The position numbers and the translations under genes are program-made. 64,000 bases of DNA from assembly GCA_022563535.1 (NCBI GenBank), contig JADFNE010000007.1, positions 33,219-97,218 on the forward strand. Direction: 5' to 3'. The stretch comes from Myxococcales bacterium (lineage in GTDB: Bacteria; Myxococcota_A; UBA9160; UBA4427). The notes below the pieces were generated by a model. That model worked only from the letters and a program-made list of their open reading frames with translations, had not been told where the DNA came from and made no database searches. The stretch's first letter is position 1. Every line of letters starts with the position of its first letter. Shown here piece after piece: positions 19,336-26,684 of this stretch.

Positions 19336-19506
19336 GACATTCTCCTCTGACTAGCGGTTCAAGACGACTGGCGATAGACGACTTGCTCCAGTCAGACTGC
19401 GGCGAAAACCCGCCCTCGCAGCATTGGGGGAACAATAGCGGTCCGACAGGCGGGGGTACGAAAATCGAAGCGAGACCCGCGCGGATCCCCTATCTCTGGG
19501 GGAGTC

Positions 19507-20454
19507 ATGCGTGAGATTGAAGCAAATAAACAGGCAAAGGCACCGCAAAACCAAAGCCAAGGCCAATCCCCGGAGCGCATCCCGGCGCTGGTGGTTTCTG
19601 GCTTTCTCGGCTCCGGCAAGACGAGCCTGGTCCAGCATCTGCTGGCCAATGCACAGCAGTTGGGACTGCGGGTCGCGATCGTTTCCAACGAGCTGGGCGA
19701 ACTCGGCGTGGATCGCGCGATGCTCGGAGCTTCTGGCGAAGCCTTTGTCGAGATCGAAGGCGGGTGTGTTTGCTGCGAACTCTCCGACGACCTGATCGAA
19801 ACCCTCGAAATGCTACACAAACAAGTGAATCCCGATCGAATTGTGATCGAAACCTCGGGCGTGGCACTGCCCTTTGACACCCAGCTCAATTTTTGGCGCA
19901 AGCCCGTCTCGGCCTGGATCGGAGACGACATGGCGATCGTCGTCGTCAATGCCGAACAAATCGCCGAAGGCCGCGATCTCGAGGGGACCTTCCGGGATCA
20001 GGTGTCGTCGGCCGATCTCCTGGTTCTCAACAAGATCGACCTGATCGAAGCCTCCGATCTCCCGGACGTCGAGGCCAGACTGCGCGAAATCGAACCCGAT
20101 GCACCCATCGTCCGCGCCGTGCGCGGCCAGATCGAACCCGAGCTTCTGTTTCCGCCCGACGCAACTGCCGTGGATCGCAATGGCACGCCCCCAGAATCGA
20201 GACCCCACCATCATGAAGAATTCAGCACCAGGATCTGGGAAGTTCCCAGCGGAACCCGCGAATCACAGATCGAAGAGGAACTCGCGGGCAAGGGCAATTT
20301 GCGAGCCAAGGGGTTCGTCGAAACCGAACGCGGCCTGCGATTGATTCAACTCGTGGGTCGACGGATCGAATGGACCGACGTCGAATTCCCACCCGACTCG
20401 CGCCAGATCGGACGCGTGGTCCTGATTCGGCGCGCGGACACGACGGGACCCTGA
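19507..20454 (+). CDS. CobW/COG0523-family GTP-binding metallochaperone
   Basis: This 315-residue G3E-class P-loop GTPase has a Walker A loop GFLGSGKTSLVQHLL (residues 32-46), the metal-binding Cys motif GGCVCCELSDDL (CxCC), a guanine-specificity NKID motif (VLNKIDLIEA), and a His-rich linker (RPHHHEEF) before the CobW C-terminal domain. Family members deliver Zn, Co or other metals to target enzymes. No metal target sits next to it. No Zur-like palindrome was seen upstream, so which metal it serves is unknown. Confidence 0.88.
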   Translation: MREIEANKQAKAPQNQSQGQSPERIPALVVSGFLGSGKTSLVQHLLANAQQLGLRVAIVSNELGELGVDRAMLGASGEAFVEIEGGCVCCELSDDLIETLEMLHKQVNPDRIVIETSGVALPFDTQLNFWRKPVSAWIGDDMAIVVVNAEQIAEGRDLEGTFRDQVSSADLLVLNKIDLIEASDLPDVEARLREIEPDAPIVRAVRGQIEPELLFPPDATAVDRNGTPPESRPHHHEEFSTRIWEVPSGTRESQIEEELAGKGNLRAKGFVETERGLRLIQLVGRRIEWTDVEFPPDSRQIGRVVLIRRADTTGP

Positions 20455-20481
20455 AGCGTCAGCACTTCGTCTATTGTTTTT

Positions 20482-21135
20482 TTACTTTTTCTTCGCCTCT
20501 TCACGGATTCGCTTCTGGGTCGCTGCCCAGGAACAAATCGGGCAGGCGGACAAGTCGTGAGAGCGCGCCGGACAGTGCTCCCGACCGAAGAAGATCATTT
20601 GCAGATGCACCCGTCCCCAGCTCTCCCGAGCAAACAGCAGCTTGAGGTCGCGCTCGGTCTTCTCGACCGAGTGGCCGTTGCTGAGCCCCCAACGCCCAGC
20701 GAGTCGATGGATGTGGGTATCCACCGGAAAGGCGGGATGCCCAAAGGCCTGGCTCATCACCACGCTCGCAGTTTTGTGCCCGACTCCGGGCAACGCCTCG
20801 AGGTCTGCAAAATTCTCCGGCACCCGGCCCGCGTGTCGCTCGACCAGAAGCTTCGAAAGCCCGTGAATGGCCTTCGACTTTTGCGGGGACAACCCGCAAG
20901 AACGAATGGTCGCTTGAATTTTGGCGACCGTGGTCTCGCTCATCTGCTGCGGCGTCGCCGCGAGGTCGAACAGCGCGGGGGTCACTTGGTTGACCCGCAG
21001 GTCGGTGCACTGTGCCGACAGCAGTACTGCGACGAGCAACGTAAAGGGGTCGTTGTGGTCGAGCGGGATTGGGGTGCGGGGATAACAGGCGTCGAGAAGC
21101 TTGCGAATCTTCTCCGCCTTTTCAGCTCTGGTCAT
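20482..21135 (-). CDS. nth: endonuclease III (base-excision DNA glycosylase/AP lyase)
   Basis: This 217-residue glycosylase/lyase removes oxidised pyrimidines. It shows VLLSAQCTDLRVNQVTP with the catalytic Lys segment further on, the helix-hairpin-helix LPGVGHKTASVV, and the catalytic Asp in FPVDTHIHRLAGRWG. The 4Fe-4S loop of E. coli Nth has four Cys (C-x6-C-x2-C-x5-C); here I count only three (HCPARSHDLSACPICSWA), with the fourth missing. The ATG at 21135 was preferred to a TTG two codons upstream. Confidence 0.92.
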   Translation of the reverse strand: MTRAEKAEKIRKLLDACYPRTPIPLDHNDPFTLLVAVLLSAQCTDLRVNQVTPALFDLAATPQQMSETTVAKIQATIRSCGLSPQKSKAIHGLSKLLVERHAGRVPENFADLEALPGVGHKTASVVMSQAFGHPAFPVDTHIHRLAGRWGLSNGHSVEKTERDLKLLFARESWGRVHLQMIFFGREHCPARSHDLSACPICSWAATQKRIREEAKKK

Positions 21136-21574
21136 GAGCAATCACCATAGCGGACCCCAGCTTCCAGACTGTGCGCTGCAAGCGCCCGCCCTACCTGCGT
21201 ACGGGTTGCGTATCTGCGCCGGACCTGCAGAGAACCCGGACCCAAATGGCGTCGATTCGCAGCGAGAATCGCGACACAAATGGCTTCGAGAAACCACATT
21301 ATTGAAGACGCCCTCGCCGCCAATTGGGATATTTTCCCCCCGATGGCGGGTCGTGAGTGGAGTATGAGAGTCGACAGCGCTTACGAATTGGCTCAAAGCA
21401 AGGCTGAGACGGTTCTGCAGTTATCCCGGCAAGTGCTCGAAAGTGTGTATAAATTGCCGTGGGGAAGTACAATAATTGGTTCCCTGTCGGCTGCGTCGAG
21501 GAGTTCGGCGCACCAGCGACACGGCGCAAATTGTGCGGGATGGACTGCAAATTGAAGCAGGCAGAAGGAATCGA
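21136..21574. other. divergent intergenic region
   Basis: About 440 bp separate nth from the TPR/beta-barrel gene. Only short overlapping frames without family resemblance occur. I see no tRNA, repeat or hairpin of note; AGAAGGA just before 21575 is the ribosome binding site of the next gene. Confidence 0.4.
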
Positions 21575-23143
21575 ATGACGAGGGAAATTGAACAGCAACA
21601 CCCGAAGCGGCCGCGCCGCGGCCGTTTCGCGCTGCTGCCGACGCTGCTGTGGCTGGCCATCGCCTGGGGGGTGAGCGGCTCGGCCGCGGCCTCGGTCGAA
21701 TCGGAACTCGCCTACCACCGGGGGGTCGTCGCCTTTGGCGAAAACGATCTCGACGCGGCCAGGAGTCACTTTGAAGTGGCGCTGTCCGGGAATCCGGAAG
21801 ACGCGTCGACCCTCCAGTTCCTCGGCATCATTGCAAGCGATCAGGGCCAACCCGAACTGGCCATTGAGTTTTTCCAACGCGCGGTGACCGCCGACCCCGA
21901 AGACCCGGAGATCCGCTTTACCCTGGGTGTCGCCCTGCTTCACCGCGACCGCGCCGCAGAGGCGGCGCTGGAGTTTGATCGCGTGCTGGCGGTCGAGCCC
22001 GACAACGGCCAGGCGGAGTACTACGCCGGCGTTGCGGACTATCGCCAGCAGAATTTTCCCGAGACGGTCCTTCACATGCAGTCCGCCCTGAGCCTCGACC
22101 CGTCGATCCGTCTGCAGGCGCGCTACTACATGGGCCTCGCCGAAGTCTTCATGGGCAATCTCGCGGCCTCGACCGCGGCCTTCGCGGACGCCGCTTCGCT
22201 CTCACCGTCTGACCCCCTGGCCCTTTCCGCCGACCTGCTGGGCAAGAAGATCCAACCCGAATCACGTTGGTGGGGCTTCGATGCCAGCACCGGGATCGAA
22301 TATGACAGCAACCCGACTTACGTCGGCACCTCGCGGATCCCACAAGGATTCAGCACTTTTACTCCGAAACGCGAAGGTGGCGCCACGGGCGTCTTTTCCA
22401 TCGACACGTATTACGACGTCGTGGACTGGGAACAGATCACGGTACGACTCGGCTATAGCGGTTTTCTGAGCCTGCACAGCGAGACCGACGAGGTCGATCA
22501 ATTTACCAACGTGGGGTGGCTGGGTCTCGGCTGGGAGCTTGGCGATTTTCGTGCGGGCCTCCGCCTCGATTACGGAATAACCAAACTCGACCTCAGCAAC
22601 TCGTATCGAGACATGAGACGGGTGGCGCCGTCGCTCACCTACACGAATGACGATTGGGGAGTCACCCAGCTGCTGTATCAGTTCCACGACTTCGATTACG
22701 ATAAATCGATCGGCGGGCAGAGCGCCTTCGACCCCGACGGCCAACTCCATATCGTCGGAGTGAGCCAGTTCATTTACTTGCCCGCGCCCCTTACCTTCGC
22801 CCGGGTCGGAATGGCCTACGAACGTTCGACGACCAAGGGCACCGAATTCGACTACGACGGCTTTGAACTCGCTACCGGCGCGGGGATCGAACTCCCGCGC
22901 GACATGCGCGCCGCAGTGCTGCTCAAGTATCAATATCAACAATACGACCATCGAACCATCGTCAACGTAAACGGTAAAAAGCGCGAAGACAGTATCTACA
23001 CGATAAAATTGGACCTGACCGTGCCAATGACACCCTACGTGGAACTTGCGCTTCGCGGTTCATTCACATTTAACGACTCAAACGTCGATGACTACGACTT
23101 CAACCGACACGTCGTCGGAAGCTATGTCACTTTCACCTTCTGA
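21575..23143 (+). CDS. TPR-domain outer-membrane beta-barrel protein
   Basis: This 522-residue protein starts at ATG 21575 with AGAAGGA 7 nt upstream. A signal sequence (RFALLPTLLWLAIAWGV) is followed by tetratricopeptide repeats over roughly residues 45-215 (YHRGVVAFGENDLDAARSHF and similar), and then by about 290 residues with alternating aromatic beta-strands ending VGSYVTFTF, a terminal Phe typical of barrels inserted by BamA. The architecture, periplasmic TPR plus barrel, recalls SLAM-like or polysaccharide export porins, but the substrate is unknown. It is followed 38 bp later by a FecR-domain gene, which is probably co-transcribed and acts in the same envelope complex. Confidence 0.75.
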   Translation: MTREIEQQHPKRPRRGRFALLPTLLWLAIAWGVSGSAAASVESELAYHRGVVAFGENDLDAARSHFEVALSGNPEDASTLQFLGIIASDQGQPELAIEFFQRAVTADPEDPEIRFTLGVALLHRDRAAEAALEFDRVLAVEPDNGQAEYYAGVADYRQQNFPETVLHMQSALSLDPSIRLQARYYMGLAEVFMGNLAASTAAFADAASLSPSDPLALSADLLGKKIQPESRWWGFDASTGIEYDSNPTYVGTSRIPQGFSTFTPKREGGATGVFSIDTYYDVVDWEQITVRLGYSGFLSLHSETDEVDQFTNVGWLGLGWELGDFRAGLRLDYGITKLDLSNSYRDMRRVAPSLTYTNDDWGVTQLLYQFHDFDYDKSIGGQSAFDPDGQLHIVGVSQFIYLPAPLTFARVGMAYERSTTKGTEFDYDGFELATGAGIELPRDMRAAVLLKYQYQQYDHRTIVNVNGKKREDSIYTIKLDLTVPMTPYVELALRGSFTFNDSNVDDYDFNRHVVGSYVTFTF

Positions 23144-23181
23144 TCCGATCCCCCAGAACCCTCGGAAATTGGAGCCACGCC

Positions 23182-24141
23182 ATGATCCCCCAAACTCGAA
23201 CCATTCTCTTTCCCAAATCGATTTCACAGAAGACAGCGATCGCTTGTGCGCTGCTCCTGGTGGCGATGTCCCTTGCGGGGGTCGCTGGCGCGGCAACCGT
23301 GCTGACTTCGACCACGGGCAATGTGACCACCGAAAGCGCGAATCTCGCTCAGGATGACGTACTCGCACCGGGTGATCGGATTGAACTCGAAGGCAACGCG
23401 ACGGCATCGCTGATGGTGGACGACGCTGCGATCGTGAGACTTTGTCACGGCGCATCACTCGGTTTTCTGGGCGATCCCGACGGAAGCCCGAGCGCGATGC
23501 ATTTGCGAACCGGACAGCTGAAGATCAGCGCTGGCGAACGCGCGACGGACGACCCGCTCGCAATTCACACCCCGACCGCCATCGCAACCGTGCTCGGAAC
23601 GGAAGCCCACCTGGCAGTAGACCTGTTGACGGGGGACACAGTCGTCACGTCCCTGGACCGTGACGTTCGGGTCGCGGGAATCGGCGATTTCGCCCACCAG
23701 AGCGTCGTCATCTCCACGGGCCAGAAGGTCACGATCCGAAAGGATTCTGGGCCGGGAGAGGTCGAAGCGGCCGATATTGCTTCCGCCTCATTTTCGAGTG
23801 CTTGCCTGGACGACTCTCGCTATCGCGTCGCCGCGGTCAAGACCGCACGTCACACATACGGCAAGAGCTCGGTACAAATGATTGCCATGATGGACGTGGA
23901 AGAAACGCTCCCCATCGTCTCGGCCGGCCCGCCGATCATCCCGACCGGCACGCTCGGGCCCCCGCCAATCGCCACGGTCAACCCCTGCCTCTCGTACCAA
24001 CAGTGTGTACAAGCGGCGGTTCCGCCTCCAGAATTAATCCCAGGTCCAGATCCGGGTCCAGCGCCGCCACCTCCGTCTCCAGAATTCAGCCCAGGTCCAG
24101 ATCCGGGTCCAGCGCCGCCACCTCCGGCCCCGGCACCCTAG
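23182..24141 (+). CDS. FecR-domain periplasmic protein with Pro-rich tail
   Basis: This 319-residue protein has a signal peptide (IACALLLVAMSLAGVAGAA) and a FecR domain (about residues 40-185) with the pattern GDRIELEGNATASLMVDDAAI, then MHLRTGQLKIS and HTPTAIATVLGTEAHLAVD. The C-terminus (from about residue 280) is a proline-rich tail made of two 17-residue repeats. FecR domains outside iron-signalling operons are thought to bind peptidoglycan or polysaccharide. Its pairing with the TPR-barrel gene suggests an envelope structure rather than sigma-factor control, as no ECF sigma gene is nearby. Confidence 0.75.
   Translation: MIPQTRTILFPKSISQKTAIACALLLVAMSLAGVAGAATVLTSTTGNVTTESANLAQDDVLAPGDRIELEGNATASLMVDDAAIVRLCHGASLGFLGDPDGSPSAMHLRTGQLKISAGERATDDPLAIHTPTAIATVLGTEAHLAVDLLTGDTVVTSLDRDVRVAGIGDFAHQSVVISTGQKVTIRKDSGPGEVEAADIASASFSSACLDDSRYRVAAVKTARHTYGKSSVQMIAMMDVEETLPIVSAGPPIIPTGTLGPPPIATVNPCLSYQQCVQAAVPPPELIPGPDPGPAPPPPSPEFSPGPDPGPAPPPPAPAP
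24028..24129 (+). repeat. two 51-bp direct repeats coding a Pro-rich tail
   Basis: Two tandem 51-bp units (24028-24078 and 24079-24129) encode PELIPGPDPGPAPPPPS and PEFSPGPDPGPAPPPPA. The last 36 bp are identical between units, showing a recent in-frame duplication that could vary in copy number between strains. Confidence 0.85.
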
Positions 24142-24162
24142 CCGCCTGACTTCATCCGGCGA

Positions 24163-25824
24163 TCAACGAAGCAACGAGACGTCGTAGTCCTCGGGCGCCT
24201 GCAAGCCATGTAGCTGAAGCAGGGTCGCGGCGATATTGCCCAGGCTCGCACCCGTTATGTTCGGGTCGAGCTCGAGCCGGTGGCCCGGAGCGTAGATGGC
24301 GAGGGGCACCGGGTTCAGGGTGTGGCTGGTTTTTGCCGCGATCGCGCCACTGGCGTCTCGTTTGACTTCGCCGGTCTCGGGGTCGAACTCGTACATGCAG
24401 TCGGCGTTGCCGTGGTCGGCGGTGACGACGAGGGCCCCCTTCATCTTTTCGATCAGCGGGATCAGCCGACCAATTTCTGCGTCGACCACTTCTACGGCCT
24501 TGATCGAGGCGTCGCGATCGCCGGTGTGTCCCACCATGTCGCCGTTGGCGTAATTGAGTCGCGCGTGCTTGTAGCGGCCGGTCGCCAGTTCGGCGAGCAC
24601 GGTGTCGGTAATTTCTGCGGCCTTCATCCACGGCCGCTCTTCGAAGGGCACGCGATCACTCGGGATCTCGATATAGGTTTCGCGCTGATCGTCGAAGCAA
24701 CCGCTCTTGTTGCCATTCCAGAAAAAGGTGACGTGTCCGAACTTCTGGGTTTCGCTCACGGCGAGCAGCGACACCCCGTTTCGCACCAGGTGCTCCCCCA
24801 TGGTTCGGTCGATGTCGGGTGGGTCGACGAGAAAGCGATTCGGAATCAGCAGGTCTCCGTCGTATTGCATCATGCCGGCGTAGAGCACGTCGGGCCGCTG
24901 GCCCCGATCAAAGTGCTGAAAGGTCTCGGACTCGAAAGCTTCACTGATTTCGAGTGCGCGATCGCCCCGGAAGTTCAGGTACACCACGGCAGCGCCGTCG
25001 CGAATCGGACCGATGGGCTCGTCCACGCCGCTAACGTCGTCGGCGATGATGAACGCCGGAAGAAATTGATCGCCGATGTCCTTGTCCTCATCGCGATAGG
25101 TCTCGATGGCCTCGCGCGCGCTGGTGAAGCGTCGCCCCTCGGCATGAACGTGGGTGTTCCAGCCGCGTTCGACCATGTTCCAGTCGGCGCCGTAGCGATC
25201 CATCGTGATCGTCATCCGGCCACCGCCCGAGGCGATGCGGTAGTCGCGCTGCTTCTTCTGACTGATTCCCCGAAGCATGACCTCGAGGGCATCAATGAAT
25301 TCGAGGGCGCTGGTCTCCGCAACGTCGCGTCCGTCGAGCAGGACGTGGATGCGAACCATGTGCACGTCTTCTGCGTCGCAGCGCCCGAGCAGGGCAAACA
25401 GATGATCGATGTGGCTGTGTACGTTGCCGTCCGACAGCAAGCCCAAAAAGTGCAGCGCTTCTCCCGATTCCCTCACCCTCTGCGTGATCGACTGCCATAC
25501 CGGCCCGGCAAACAGGCTGCCCGAAGTGATGGCGCGGCCGACGAGCTTGGCCCCCTGGTCGACGATGCGGCCGGCGCCGAGGGCGTTGTGCCCGACTTCG
25601 CTGTTGCCCATGTCGTCATCACTGGGCATCCCCACGCCTCGTCCATGGGCGATCAACTGGGTGCACAGGGCAATTTCGTGCAGGCGATCGAGATTGGGGG
25701 TTCGCGCGAGCCAGACCGCGTCGGACTCGTCGCGGCGACCGACTCCCACGCCGTCCATCACGCAGATCAGCACGGGCCCCTCGACCCCGGGAAACCCCTT
25801 ATGCGGTTGTAAATGAAAACTCAT
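24163..25824 (-). CDS. gpmI: 2,3-bisphosphoglycerate-independent phosphoglycerate mutase
   Basis: This 553-residue Mn-dependent alkaline-phosphatase-superfamily enzyme interconverts 3- and 2-phosphoglycerate. The N-terminal metal site CVMDGVGVG, the phospho-Ser segment DDDMGNSEVGHNALGAGRI, HTGDRDASIKAVEVVDAEI and VTADHGNADCMYE are visible, as is TSHTLNPVP. It is slightly longer than E. coli GpmI (about 514). It is convergent with the FecR gene. Confidence 0.95.
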   Translation of the reverse strand: MSFHLQPHKGFPGVEGPVLICVMDGVGVGRRDESDAVWLARTPNLDRLHEIALCTQLIAHGRGVGMPSDDDMGNSEVGHNALGAGRIVDQGAKLVGRAITSGSLFAGPVWQSITQRVRESGEALHFLGLLSDGNVHSHIDHLFALLGRCDAEDVHMVRIHVLLDGRDVAETSALEFIDALEVMLRGISQKKQRDYRIASGGGRMTITMDRYGADWNMVERGWNTHVHAEGRRFTSAREAIETYRDEDKDIGDQFLPAFIIADDVSGVDEPIGPIRDGAAVVYLNFRGDRALEISEAFESETFQHFDRGQRPDVLYAGMMQYDGDLLIPNRFLVDPPDIDRTMGEHLVRNGVSLLAVSETQKFGHVTFFWNGNKSGCFDDQRETYIEIPSDRVPFEERPWMKAAEITDTVLAELATGRYKHARLNYANGDMVGHTGDRDASIKAVEVVDAEIGRLIPLIEKMKGALVVTADHGNADCMYEFDPETGEVKRDASGAIAAKTSHTLNPVPLAIYAPGHRLELDPNITGASLGNIAATLLQLHGLQAPEDYDVSLLR

Positions 25825-25933
25825 TCGCGACCTGACTCAAAGCTTATGACGCACAGACGATGCGTCGGGCCCTGAGTCTTGCAGCCCTGGCCACTTGGCA
25901 CAAGCACGGGGGCAGACTGCGAATCGCAGGCTC

Positions 25934-26515
25934 CTAGAAGTCGGAACCCAGGTTGATGATTTCGACTCGCCGGTTGTGCTGGCGTCCCTTGTTCGTCACG
26001 TTCGTATCGATGGGCTCCGCTTCGCCGCGACCCACGGACTTCAAGCGATCCTTGGAAACACCGCGATCCTGCAGGAACGCGCGTACGACTTCGGCGCGTC
26101 GCTCGGAGAGAGTCGCGTTGAAACTTTCCTCCCCGACGCTGTCCGTATGTCCTTCGACGGAGAATTTGAACGATTCGAGATCCGTGGCGCTCAGCGCCTT
26201 GCTCACCTTGGCAAGCAGCACCAACGCTTCTGGTTTGAGCTTGGCGGAATTGGACTCGAAGTAAACCGGCAATCGAACCCGGGGTCGGGCATCGGCGCGA
26301 ACCTTGGTGCCGCGTGGCACGGCCAGCGCTTCGACGATATCACCGGATTCGATGATCTGAACGTTGACGGTGCTCAGGTCCGTGACCGACGATGATTCCG
26401 CACCGGCGGAAAGGGCCAGCCCAAGACAGAGGGCGACCGTGACGCCGAGCTTCGCAAGCATCGAGCCACCTCGGTTTGCTTTGAGCGCCTTGGGCGGCGA
26501 GGTCCGCATGGTCAT
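25934..26515 (-). CDS. OmpA-family peptidoglycan-binding protein
   Basis: This 193-residue protein has a signal sequence (MLAKLGVTVALCLGLALSA; start either ATG 26515 or the ATG 18 codons later) and a C-terminal OmpA domain: FESNSAKLKPEAL, VEGHTDSVGEESFN, LSERRAEVVRAFL, GRGEAEPIDTN and KGRQHNRRVEI. These bind the peptide stem of peptidoglycan. There is no eight-strand barrel, so it is a periplasmic or membrane-tethered stalk protein. Directly upstream is a TATC-type simple repeat. Confidence 0.88.
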   Translation of the reverse strand: MTMRTSPPKALKANRGGSMLAKLGVTVALCLGLALSAGAESSSVTDLSTVNVQIIESGDIVEALAVPRGTKVRADARPRVRLPVYFESNSAKLKPEALVLLAKVSKALSATDLESFKFSVEGHTDSVGEESFNATLSERRAEVVRAFLQDRGVSKDRLKSVGRGEAEPIDTNVTNKGRQHNRRVEIINLGSDF

Positions 26516-26530
26516 TTCGAGGCTTCCTTC

Positions 26531-26568
26531 TATCTATTTATCTATCTCTCTCTATATATATCTATCTA
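26531..26568. repeat. TATC-type simple sequence repeat
   Basis: A roughly 38-bp run built from TATC/TCTC/TATA units lies 15 bp upstream of the OmpA-like start and about 115 bp before the divergent helicase start. Such tracts can slip and alter promoter spacing, and in this GC-rich context the AT-rich run is conspicuous. Confidence 0.75.
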
Positions 26569-26684
26569 CACTTCAGAATGCTACCGAGTATGCGTTCCTG
26601 GTTCACTGTCTAATAGAGATTCGACAGTCTGACTTCGAAGAAAGTTCTCCTTTTGTTCGCGTGAACGACGAAATCGAAGCTTCT

